From Lewinella sp. (GTDB taxonomy: Bacteria; Bacteroidota; Bacteroidia; Chitinophagales; Saprospiraceae), in NCBI GenBank assembly GCA_026421165.1, contig JAPKCQ010000006.1:1-34221 (forward strand): 34,221 nt of DNA, given 5' to 3'. Under the pieces are notes generated by a model, which saw only the letters and a list, made by a program, of their open reading frames with translations, was not told the origin of the DNA and made no database searches. Below are positions 26,701-32,999 of this stretch, piece after piece. Numbering within the stretch: position 1 is the first letter of the stretch; each line of letters begins with the position of its first letter. Made by a program: the position numbers and the translations under genes.

Positions 26701-26976
26701 TCGGATAGTCAGGAACAAGAAGCTCTCCGGATTCACGGTGAAATGGTGAGGGTTAAAGCTAAGTTTGAAGCTATGCTGAAGGGTCAGGTCGCGGCGCTGA
26801 ACGAGAAGCTCGTGGAAGACGAACGTATCCGCTGGTCTTCAAAAGCGGATTTCCTTGCTGCCGAATCTATAGGCTCCGATGCGGGCTCTCAGCGGCAGCG
26901 CTGGACGGGAAATACGCTTTGGAAGGATGCATTGGTTAATCCTTTGGGAGGTGCCTGGGTGCGGTTGTTGCATTAA
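23794..26976 (+). CDS. Large secreted BNR/sortilin-type beta-propeller protein
   Basis: 1060 residues. The signal peptide is MRQIFTLILLAFVTVLSAQ. Many Asp-box/BNR-like repeats follow: YKSTNNGSDWKAIG, FKSADGGTSWEKVL, YKTTNGGKTWNKLT, YRSEDGGANWKMIG, YRSTNDGDSWDRIS, VTRDGGKTWSKV and YKTTDGGETWTDIG. Together they imply one or two seven- to ten-bladed propellers (residues about 25-710), as in VPS10/sortilin-like or WD40/YVTN proteins often labelled glycosyl hydrolase. Residues about 715-1060 form a helical and beta C-terminal part without a recognisable catalytic or type IX sorting domain. Enzyme activity cannot be claimed. The start at 23794 gives a clean signal peptide. Confidence 0.88.
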   Translation: MRQIFTLILLAFVTVLSAQKEFKTTTALFGDLRARQIGPAVMSGRISCLAVNPKDATTIFIGAAGGGVWRTTSSGGQVQPVFDDHPQSIGAIAISPSNTDVVYVGTGEPWTRNSISVGAGVYKSTNNGSDWKAIGLENTERIADISVHPEDANVLYVAAMGHLWDSNEERGVFKSADGGTSWEKVLYIDEDTGAANLAMDPNNPDVLYAAMWSHRRLPWTFDSGLHGKSGLYKTTNGGKTWNKLTNGLPDEKLGRIGIEVAPSNSNILYASVETGTLETKGMYRSEDGGANWKMIGRNQNTGIRPFYFSELEIDPNNPDIVAKCGLNGIISENQGATWRTLDGRVHSDFHDIWIDPANGKHILVGTDGGVYESYDRGYTFKMWMNLPVSQFYHVSVDNAKPYRVYGGLQDNGSWFAPATSAGGITNSDWKKTFGGDGFYSFRHPAKEHIVFSEYQGGKLVRYDERTGQAKSIPPYATTGEDELRFNWNAPVHVSKDGERLYFGAQYLYRSTNDGDSWDRISPDLTTNDPEKQQQQLSGGLSIDNSTAENHTTIYVIAESPLDKNTVWAGTDDGNLQVTRDGGKTWSKVNENVPGLPANTWVTFVEPSPHDANTAFVTFDGHRTGDMNTYLYKTTDGGETWTDIGDTSIFGYSLSVRQDLVNASLLFLGTEFGLYISLDGGSSWAPFRNNLPMVGIRDMVIQEREADLVMATHGRGIIILDDLEALRQLTPEVTAKKFTFLNVKPAYLGDGAGIGMGDFGGSGTFVGLNQPRAARIMYYNQRRHMFGKMYVEVWKDGELLRTMQAGKGAGLNVVELPTSIKKPRAAPTNNRMALFGTLSGPNLPAGKYDVKLIKGKETFETQIELTVEDDDVYSVADREAQRKILMAVYNDTEELAWIYDTYERIETQAKALTPTKKKAVEMVTGIVESAAKAKANLVFLGGDFYVDEGARLREEMGSLYFDISTFPGQPSDSQEQEALRIHGEMVRVKAKFEAMLKGQVAALNEKLVEDERIRWSSKADFLAAESIGSDAGSQRQRWTGNTLWKDALVNPLGGAWVRLLH

Positions 26977-27023
26977 TTATGAAGGGCTGTACCCAACCTT
27001 GATTACGTCCGGGGACCTATTTG

Positions 27024-27083
27024 ACCGCTATTAAGCTCTTGTTCTTCCAGCTTCAGCCTGAAGAACAGCAGCTTAATAGCGGT
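27024..27083. terminator. Long hairpin between convergent genes
   Basis: ACCGCTATTAAGCT (27024-27037) pairs perfectly with AGCTTAATAGCGGT (27070-27083), and GTTCTTC (27041-27047) with GAAGAAC (27060-27066). It sits between the BNR protein gene and the RlmL-like gene and could end both transcripts. It lacks a clear T-tract, so it may instead be a palindromic repeat. Confidence 0.6.
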
Positions 27084-27090
27084 TAAGTAG

Positions 27091-28257
27091 TTACTCCTCT
27101 TCTTCTTTAAATTTCCGCGTACCAGCGTACAGTTCGTATTTGGCAAACCGGACTTCAATCGGCCCGTTCATGAGCGGAATGCGGCGACTTGTTTTTAGCC
27201 CGACGGACTTCAATCCTTCGGGGCTACCGGTGATGAGCCAGGCGGAATAACCTTTCCAGTTTGTCTTGAAAGTATCGCCCATCATTTCGTAGAGCTCCTC
27301 AATGTTACCTGTTTTGAGGCGTACCTCGTACGGCGGGTTCGTGACGAGTATACCACCTTGTTCGCCTTCTAGTGGAGTGGGGGCGAGCAGCTGATCGAAG
27401 GGTATTGATTGGAATTCGATGTGACTGACCTGGTCGGTGCGTTCGAGGGATATTTTTGCTAGGCGGAGCGTAAGTTCGTCGATATCGTTGGCTAGAATGG
27501 GGTGGGGTGGGGTGCGGACTTTATTGCGTGCCTCCTGGCGGATGGAAGCCCAGAGCGCGGGGTCGAAATCTGGCCAGCGTTCGAATCCGAAGGAGCGATT
27601 GAGGCCGGGTGCTTGGTGGGCGGCGATCATTGCTGCTTCTGCAATGATGGTTCCGGAACCGCACATGGGGTCGCAGAAAGGTACTTCTCCGTCGTATCCG
27701 GCGAGGGTGAGCAGGCCGGCGGCTAGTACTTCGTTGATGGGCGCTCCGCCTGTCCGTTTGCGATAGCCGCGCCGGTGGAGGCTGTCGCCTGAGCTGTTGA
27801 GGCTTACACTGACCTGGTCGTCACGGGTTACATGAAGGTTCAACGTCATGTCTGCGTCTTCTTTGCTCACGCTTGGCCGTTCACCGGTCTTTGCCCGGAA
27901 CTGATCGACGATTGCATCCTTAGAAAGCTGACTTAAGTAAACAGCGTTGCGGTGATATTCTGACTGGGTATTGGCGTCGATCCAGAGGAAGCCGTCTACT
28001 TTAAGGTAGGGGCTCCAGTCGATAGCCTTCAGCTGATCATACATCTCCTGCTCATTACGGGCGCGGAAGGTGGCGAGTTCGGTTAGTACCCTGATGCCGG
28101 TCCGGAGGTTCAGGTTGGCACGGTACATGAGGGACTGGTCTCCTTTGCACATCACGACCCTGCGGCCGGGTTCAACATCGGATGCCCCAAGGGCGGTAAG
28201 TTCGGCGGCAAGGATTTCTTCGAAGCCCTCGAAGGTGGTGATGGCGAATGTTTTGAT
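27091..28257 (-). CDS. THUMP-domain class I rRNA methyltransferase (RlmL N-part/YcbY-like), unusual start
   Basis: SAM-dependent base methyltransferase acting on large-subunit rRNA. The conserved body includes the THUMP region (GDQSLMYRANLNLRTGIRVL), the SAM motif CDPMCGSGTIIAEAAMIAA, FGFERWPDF and the catalytic LVTNPPYEVRL. The first ATG (28155) and the GTG before it (28158) lie inside the THUMP domain. In-frame translation of the preceding 33 codons reads IKTFAITTFEGFEEILAAEL then TALGASDVEPGRRV, which is plainly the missing N-terminus. No ATG, GTG or TTG occurs in that stretch. I therefore propose initiation at ATC (28255-28257, or 28240-28242); otherwise the protein is truncated or the start codon is mutated. 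A TATCTTCG box lies about 20 bases upstream. Confidence 0.85.
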   Translation of the reverse strand: MKTFAITTFEGFEEILAAELTALGASDVEPGRRVVMCKGDQSLMYRANLNLRTGIRVLTELATFRARNEQEMYDQLKAIDWSPYLKVDGFLWIDANTQSEYHRNAVYLSQLSKDAIVDQFRAKTGERPSVSKEDADMTLNLHVTRDDQVSVSLNSSGDSLHRRGYRKRTGGAPINEVLAAGLLTLAGYDGEVPFCDPMCGSGTIIAEAAMIAAHQAPGLNRSFGFERWPDFDPALWASIRQEARNKVRTPPHPILANDIDELTLRLAKISLERTDQVSHIEFQSIPFDQLLAPTPLEGEQGGILVTNPPYEVRLKTGNIEELYEMMGDTFKTNWKGYSAWLITGSPEGLKSVGLKTSRRIPLMNGPIEVRFAKYELYAGTRKFKEEEE

Positions 28258-28396
28258 GGCTGTGTGATTTTGCGTGATTCGGGGCGAAGATAGGGGGCAC
28301 GGTGCGGTTTTACCGGGATTTTGGAGGAATAGCCAGCCTAGCGGCCGCCGGAGGGGGAGTTGTTAATAAAGTGACCTCCAGGTTTGGAACGTATTC

Positions 28397-28415
28397 TTGC
28401 ACCTGCGTCCGCGCC
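28397..28415 (+). repeat. Copy of dispersed CACCTGCG element
   Basis: TTGCACCTGCGTCCGCGCC, one base from the reference, in the spacer between the NlpC/P60-like gene and the RlmL-like gene. Confidence 0.7.
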
Positions 28416-28429
28416 ATCAAGTCCGGGTT

Positions 28430-29284
28430 CTAGAAGATAGCCATCTGATTTTCATCCACCTCCATCTTCTTCTGTTTACGCATCAGTACGTTCGGCAGGT
28501 CCATATCGGGGAGTAGTCGCTTCACGATACGCAGCCGGTGAGAATAACGGCCGGTTTCGTGATTGAAGATACCGTAATGGTCAATGTTGTCGATACGGAC
28601 CCTATCGCCGACGTGGAGGATCTTACTGTTAGGAAGCAGTAGGCCGACGTGTTCGATATGCCCTTTACGGTTATCGAAAAAAGCGAGATCGGCCGGCTGG
28701 GCCTGAATTACGAAGTCGACCATCCGGCCATGGCTGCTCATTGCGTCGGCGGTACGGGGTAATTTTATGTTGATTAGCCTGGCGACAAGCTGGATTAGAG
28801 CTGCGGGGTCGATGCCGGTAGGTGTTCGGCCTCCGGAAAGACCGGGGACAAAAAGCCAGCGCCGGGCAAAACGGATCATGAGGTTGGCTTCCGTACGAAT
28901 ATCTTCGGAAAGCGCCGCCTGGCCGGAGTAGTTAAAAATATGCTGGCCATGAAGGAGGCGAATGCCGTCAAATTCTGGCAAACGCGCTCCGAAGGTAACG
29001 GGGACGGCTGCCTTTTCGCCAAGGATTGTGGACCATAGATCCAGCGCAAAAGCGGGGTTATCCCGTTGCAAGCGGAAGGTGCGTTCATCGGCGGCAATGA
29101 GTTGGTCCGTTCGAACGAAACCCTCAAAGTCATCGTCACAGCAGCGGATGCGGGTAAATGTTTTGCCCGCTTCCACAATGGTAACCGGTTCGCCCAGTAG
29201 TAACTGGGACATCATTTCGGATTTAGCCTTAGCGTGGCTCCGGATGGCAGCAGCGGTGAATCGGCCGAGGGCAAAGTTTGACAT
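28430..29284 (-). CDS. NlpC/P60-like protein with SH3 domain, catalytic Cys missing
   Basis: 284 residues. Residues about 5-65 resemble a bacterial SH3 domain (IRSHAKAKSEMMSQLLLGEPV, FEGFVRTDQL). Residues about 130-260 resemble the C40 (NlpC/P60) endopeptidase domain that cleaves peptidoglycan stem peptides. The Bacteroidota motif WGGKSPFGIDCSGF reads GGRTPTGIDPAALIQ here, so the nucleophile position is Pro160 (codon CCC). The later histidines are kept (H212 in HIEHVGLLL, H224 in ILHVG), as is the C-terminal HYGIFNHETGRYSHRLRIVK. I infer a pseudoenzyme. The ATG at 29284 was chosen because upstream codons to 29431 have no family resemblance. No signal peptide is visible. It is divergent from the PorP/SprF gene. 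Confidence 0.82.
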   Translation of the reverse strand: MSNFALGRFTAAAIRSHAKAKSEMMSQLLLGEPVTIVEAGKTFTRIRCCDDDFEGFVRTDQLIAADERTFRLQRDNPAFALDLWSTILGEKAAVPVTFGARLPEFDGIRLLHGQHIFNYSGQAALSEDIRTEANLMIRFARRWLFVPGLSGGRTPTGIDPAALIQLVARLINIKLPRTADAMSSHGRMVDFVIQAQPADLAFFDNRKGHIEHVGLLLPNSKILHVGDRVRIDNIDHYGIFNHETGRYSHRLRIVKRLLPDMDLPNVLMRKQKKMEVDENQMAIF

Positions 29285-29413
29285 ACGGCTGCAAGATAAA
29301 AGAAAATGCCGGTTGCGACGCTTCTGAACCCTTCTTATGCCGACAACAATTATTCTGCAATATGCTTGCCCGATTTCCGTTGGTAAAAGTGACATCGCCG
29401 TTAAGGCCTGCCG

Positions 29414-29421
29414 TACCTTTA
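29414..29421 (+). promoter_or_regulatory. Possible -7 element before PorP/SprF
   Basis: TACCTTTA, one base from TAnnTTTG, ending 19 bases before the ATG at 29441. It is identical in sequence and distance to the box before the FG-GAP gene. Confidence 0.45.
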
Positions 29422-29440
29422 CGGTCTCCAAAATTACTGT

Positions 29441-30499
29441 ATGAAGCTTCCCTTACTGGTTCTAACTTTTTTACTGTGTGCTACCGGGCTTTCCGCCCAG
29501 GATTACCACTTTTCACAGTTTTTTGCCGCACCCCTGTCTTTGAACCCCGCACTCACTGGTGCCTTCTCCGGAAGCTATCGGGTGGCAATTTCTCAGCGTA
29601 GCCAGTGGGGACAGACGCTGGAAACCCCGTTTTCTACGACTGCATTTGCTGCGGACTTTAAATATTACGTTAACCCTAAAAAGCGCCGCTACAAGGATGC
29701 TTTCGGCGTGGGAGTCGTTTTTGCCAGTGACCGATTGGCGGAGTTCAACTACAGTGTCAACCAGATCATGGTGGGAGGAGCCTTCCATAAAGCACTTGAT
29801 CCAAAGAACAACCAGACCCTCAGCCTGGGCTTTCAGTTGGGGGTCGTGCAGCGCAATGTAAGCTACGATCAACTCAGCTTTGAGGATGCTTTTGACGGCA
29901 CGGCCATCTATGTAGACGGGGCTTCGGCCGAAGCGCTTCCGGCCAATAACTATGCTTTTGGCGACTACCAGCTGGGGCTTAATTACGCTTACTCACCGAA
30001 AAACAAAGCTGCGGTTTTTCTTGGGGTGGCCATTCACCACTTCAACCAGCCGGAGCAAAGCTTTTACGCAGAAATCACCCAGGGAGAGGACGTTGAGGTT
30101 ACCCAAACGCTTTACCGCCGGTATAGCGGCTACGTAAATTTCCGGCTGCCCGTTGGGTGGAATGTTGAGCTTAGCCCCCGGGTTTATGCTTATATGCAAG
30201 GTCCACACTTGGTTACAAGCGCCGGTAGTAACCTGCGCTTCCTGCTCGATGAAAGTAATGCAGCAGCACTCCACCTTGGCGCGTACGTACGTGGTGTAGG
30301 CAATGATGCGGGCTATGGAGTGGGCAGTGCCGTGAGCATGTTTGGTATCGAGTTCAATAGTTTTCTCATTGGGATGAGCTATGATATCGGCCTCAATGGA
30401 TTACAAACTAACCGCCGCCACCAGGGTGCATTCGAGATCAATATCGCCTACCTCGGAAAGGCAAATGACGATGAAGCAGTGCCCTGTCCAAAATTTTAA
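29441..30499 (+). CDS. PorP/SprF family type IX secretion membrane protein
   Basis: A 352-residue outer-membrane protein. The signal peptide is MKLPLLVLTFLLCATGLSAQ, followed by the family hallmark DYHFSQFFAAPLSLNPALTG. The rest alternates as beta strands, with YKDAFGVGVVFASDRLAEFN, GGAFHKAL, FGDYQLGLNYAYSP and SFLIGMSYDIGLNGL, and ends in VPCPKF. Members partner with secreted CHU_C-domain proteins in type IX export or surface attachment. The PKD/CHU_C protein at 10969-13317 is a possible client but is not adjacent. No other type IX component gene is in the window. A thioredoxin-fold gene follows after 67 bp on the same strand. Confidence 0.94.
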   Translation: MKLPLLVLTFLLCATGLSAQDYHFSQFFAAPLSLNPALTGAFSGSYRVAISQRSQWGQTLETPFSTTAFAADFKYYVNPKKRRYKDAFGVGVVFASDRLAEFNYSVNQIMVGGAFHKALDPKNNQTLSLGFQLGVVQRNVSYDQLSFEDAFDGTAIYVDGASAEALPANNYAFGDYQLGLNYAYSPKNKAAVFLGVAIHHFNQPEQSFYAEITQGEDVEVTQTLYRRYSGYVNFRLPVGWNVELSPRVYAYMQGPHLVTSAGSNLRFLLDESNAAALHLGAYVRGVGNDAGYGVGSAVSMFGIEFNSFLIGMSYDIGLNGLQTNRRHQGAFEINIAYLGKANDDEAVPCPKF

Positions 30500-30566
30500 T
30501 AAGATAATTTTATAGCTGTACCTTCCTTTTGAAATAATCCTTTCGAACAATAGAACTTCCCACCTC

Positions 30567-31085
30567 ATGTCATTTTTTCGACTAATCCTGGTCTTCGTAA
30601 CCGTGCTTTTTTTTACGCCCACCGCTTCTGCTCAAATTACTTGGATGAGCTGGGGCGAAGCTGTTTCTGCTAATAAAAAAGAACCAAAAAAACTACTCAT
30701 TGATGTCTACACCGAGTGGTGTGGCTGGTGCAAGAAGATGGACAAGAACGTTTTCACTGACCCCGTCATCGAAGCATACGTAAAGGAGAACTTCTACGCC
30801 GTAAAGTTCAACGCTGAGCAGAAAGAAGCGATTAAGTACGACGGGCATACTTTCAATTTCAACGCCAACGCTAGCAGCCGCGGCGTTCACGATCTGGCCG
30901 TCGCTTTGCTAGATAGCCGTATGAGTTACCCGAGTATTGTTTATCTTGACGAGAACCGCGACCGCATCTCCATCAGCCCCGGGTTTAAGCCGGCGGATAA
31001 GTTCATCAATGAACTTAACTTCATCCATGGTGGGCATTATAAGACTAAGACCTATGAAGAGTACCTTAAGGCGCGGGGCAAATAG
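30567..31085 (+). CDS. Exported thioredoxin-fold protein with WCGWC motif
   Basis: 172 residues. The signal peptide is MSFFRLILVFVTVLFFTPTASA. The thioredoxin-like domain carries KLLIDVYTEWCGWCKKMDKN with Cys52 and Cys55, then a conserved YPSIVYLDENRD segment containing the cis-proline equivalent. It resembles the thioredoxin_7/DUF255-like group and probably works as a periplasmic disulfide reductase or oxidase. The partner is unknown. Its position behind PorP/SprF suggests, but does not prove, a role in folding envelope or secreted proteins. The length is short, with no additional domain. Confidence 0.87.
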   Translation: MSFFRLILVFVTVLFFTPTASAQITWMSWGEAVSANKKEPKKLLIDVYTEWCGWCKKMDKNVFTDPVIEAYVKENFYAVKFNAEQKEAIKYDGHTFNFNANASSRGVHDLAVALLDSRMSYPSIVYLDENRDRISISPGFKPADKFINELNFIHGGHYKTKTYEEYLKARGK

Positions 31086-31296
31086 TGGAAGGTGATCTTA
31101 CGGGTTGCTTGAGTTGACACGGTCGCAGACGCAGGATGCAAGGAAGGTTTTACAATAGCGTTGCTCTTGAAGGCTCAGGACAGCCCGACAAAGCGATTTT
31201 AGCTCTGCTGCTGCTTTAGTGGTCTTCCCTGGTGCCTTCTTTCGAACGGGGGAACGGGGTTTTAAGCGTCCATTGGAGGTGTAAATCACGTAAAAA

Positions 31297-31980
31297 TTAC
31301 CCCCCAATAAAAGCTTTCAACAAGTCTTGCAACTGCTCATTAAGCGCAGTAATAGCCTTCTTCATTTGCCAGCTATCCCGATCTCTCGGGGCGACGTAAT
31401 TGCTGATGGCACGTAATTGTAAGGGTTCAGTCCCGTTCTGTAAGCAGGCGTAGAAGAAGGCAGCTCCTTCCATGCTTTCCACCTGAGCTTTCGGGAACCT
31501 TACTTTCATGCGGGCAATGCTTTCCGCAGATCCGTTGACTCTGTTTACCGAAATAGCCGCTACTTCAGTAAAGGGCAGTGATGCGAGCCCTGTCGGAGAT
31601 TCAAGCTCTTCCTGCTGGTTAAATGGATGGCCGGGGTGTAGACCGATCTCTCCCAAACTGAGGTGCTTCCCGTCCTGATCCTCCGCCCCTAAGTCTCCAA
31701 ATCTTTCCGAAATTACCCGAACAACCTGGCCCAGCTCAAGGCGCTGGTCAATCGCGCCTCCAATGCCCGCCTGAATGGCCAGCGCGGGAAGGTTCCCGGC
31801 ACCAAACCTTGCACCAAGCGCATAAGCTGTGGCCGTAAGCCCAAGGCCGGTAAAGAGGACCTCAACGGAAACCGTGCCGAAATTAAGTACGTTACCCGTT
31901 TCCGTTTCCGCCCGGGCACGCAGCCAGTTCACAGTAGGTTCTATCTCGAAAAGGGTGGCGGACGTGAGGAGAATATTCAT
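31297..31980 (-). CDS. mqnB: Futalosine hydrolase
   Basis: Removes the hypoxanthine base from futalosine in the futalosine pathway to menaquinone. It has 227 residues of the nucleoside phosphorylase/hydrolase fold: MNILLTSATLFEIEPTVNWL (1-20), FTGLGLTATAYALG (43-56), AIQAGIGGAIDQRLELGQVV (68-87), the substrate-binding VESMEGAAFFYACL (167-180) and SNYVAPRDRDSWQMKKAI (193-210), which separates MqnB from MTA/SAH nucleosidase. It lies 53 bp downstream of the AstE-like gene on the same strand and may be read from the rimK promoter. Together with mqnD it shows that this organism makes menaquinone by the futalosine route. Confidence 0.93.
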   Translation of the reverse strand: MNILLTSATLFEIEPTVNWLRARAETETGNVLNFGTVSVEVLFTGLGLTATAYALGARFGAGNLPALAIQAGIGGAIDQRLELGQVVRVISERFGDLGAEDQDGKHLSLGEIGLHPGHPFNQQEELESPTGLASLPFTEVAAISVNRVNGSAESIARMKVRFPKAQVESMEGAAFFYACLQNGTEPLQLRAISNYVAPRDRDSWQMKKAITALNEQLQDLLKAFIGG

Positions 31981-31984
31981 TTGC

Positions 31985-32034
31985 TATGTTCTAACGGTTT
32001 AATTTCCAAAAATCTAATTTCTAAGGGTCTAACT
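31985..32034. repeat. TTAGACC-phrase repeat between mqnB and the AstE-like gene
   Basis: On the minus strand it reads TTAGACCCTTAGAAATTAGA followed by TTTTTGG. That resembles TTAGACCTTCAGAAGTTAGA followed by CCGTTAG at 4662-4688, and it continues AAATTAAACCGTTAGAAC. This short AT-rich repeat family appears in two spacers of the window. Confidence 0.45.
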
Positions 32035-32999
32035 TACTGCTTCCACCCAATATGAAAAAGCGCATCTCCCTGGCTAACGACAGCAGAGTTAGCATGACCA
32101 ATAATAAACCCGTCGCGCGGAGAAACGATGCGCTTATCCGTCCCCATCCCATGAGGATCAGCGATGATGCCGATGACTTCGCCCTTCCGGACTGGGAATC
32201 CTGACCTTTTTGACCAATGGAACAAGCCAGCCTGGCCGGCTCGTGTCCAAATACTCTGGTTGAGGAGTATGGTTTTTTTTGCGGGGTCAAGTGGCTTAAC
32301 CTGGATCATCTGTTGGTCGTACAGCAAGCGGTGGATACCGGCGACGCCAACGTCGATGCTATTGGCGTCGTACCGAAGATTTTCCCCTCCCTCAAAGGTG
32401 AGTACGGTGAGTTCGTGGTGTTTCATGGATGACCGGCGAAGAGATTTGGGCGGAGCTTTCTTTGCCAGGATCAGAGGAGAGGCAAAAGCCTTTGCGGCGC
32501 GCTCCGCCTTTGGGTCCTCAGAATTATACCGTACTTGCGGAAAATTGTAGGTGCCCCTACCGCCGGTGTGAAAATCTACGGCAAGGTCAATATGGGGGAG
32601 GATGTTTTTACTCAGTCCGTTAGCGATACGACTGGCCAGGGAACCGGTAGAATTACCTGGGAAACTACGGTTGACATCTTTACCGTCCGGCACGTCGCGG
32701 CTAAAATTATTAAAGCCGTAAACATTGAGAAGTGGTATGGCGATGACGGTTCCGGCGTTAATCTTGCTGAAGATCTTATTTGTAAGGCAACGGCGAACAA
32801 TCTCTACCCCGTTGATCTCGTCTCCGTGTACGCCGGCGAGGAACATGAGCGTTGGCCCGGGCTTGTAAGAACGGAAAACGTGGGCACTGATAGAAACCTG
32901 GTTCCCGCTGGGTAATTGACCCGCAGCAACTTCTACGGTACCTGACTGCCCGGGGTAAAAGGCTCCATCAGCGATGATCATGGGGTGTATATCGTTCAT
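32034..32999 (-). CDS. AstE/aspartoacylase-like M14-family zinc hydrolase
   Basis: 321 residues of the succinylglutamate desuccinylase/aspartoacylase family, which share the zinc carboxypeptidase (M14) fold. The zinc ligands are His58 and Glu61 in AGVHGDEING and His144 in VDFHTGG. The substrate-binding DVNRSFPG contains Arg111, and the probable catalytic base is Glu203 in TFEGGE. The C-terminal part (about 250-321) is a beta domain with a biotinyl-like or barrel-sandwich look (GEVIGIIADPHG, SPRDGFIIG). All catalytic positions look intact. Its ATG overlaps the rimK-type stop by 4 bp (ATGA), so the two are translationally coupled. Context suggests it acts on the RimK product or a related glutamyl or N-acyl amide rather than in arginine breakdown. 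No other ast gene is present. Confidence 0.9.
   Translation of the reverse strand: MNDIHPMIIADGAFYPGQSGTVEVAAGQLPSGNQVSISAHVFRSYKPGPTLMFLAGVHGDEINGVEIVRRCLTNKIFSKINAGTVIAIPLLNVYGFNNFSRDVPDGKDVNRSFPGNSTGSLASRIANGLSKNILPHIDLAVDFHTGGRGTYNFPQVRYNSEDPKAERAAKAFASPLILAKKAPPKSLRRSSMKHHELTVLTFEGGENLRYDANSIDVGVAGIHRLLYDQQMIQVKPLDPAKKTILLNQSIWTRAGQAGLFHWSKRSGFPVRKGEVIGIIADPHGMGTDKRIVSPRDGFIIGHANSAVVSQGDALFHIGWKQ

Noticed and set aside
28430-29431. Longer NlpC/P60-like protein starting at 29431
   Set aside because: The added 49 residues are unlike the family and would cover the promoter region of the PorP/SprF gene.
31098-31307. Minus-strand protein of 69 codons after the thioredoxin-fold gene
   Set aside because: It overlaps the end of mqnB, is Lys/Arg-rich without a fold, and contains a degenerate copy of the dispersed element.
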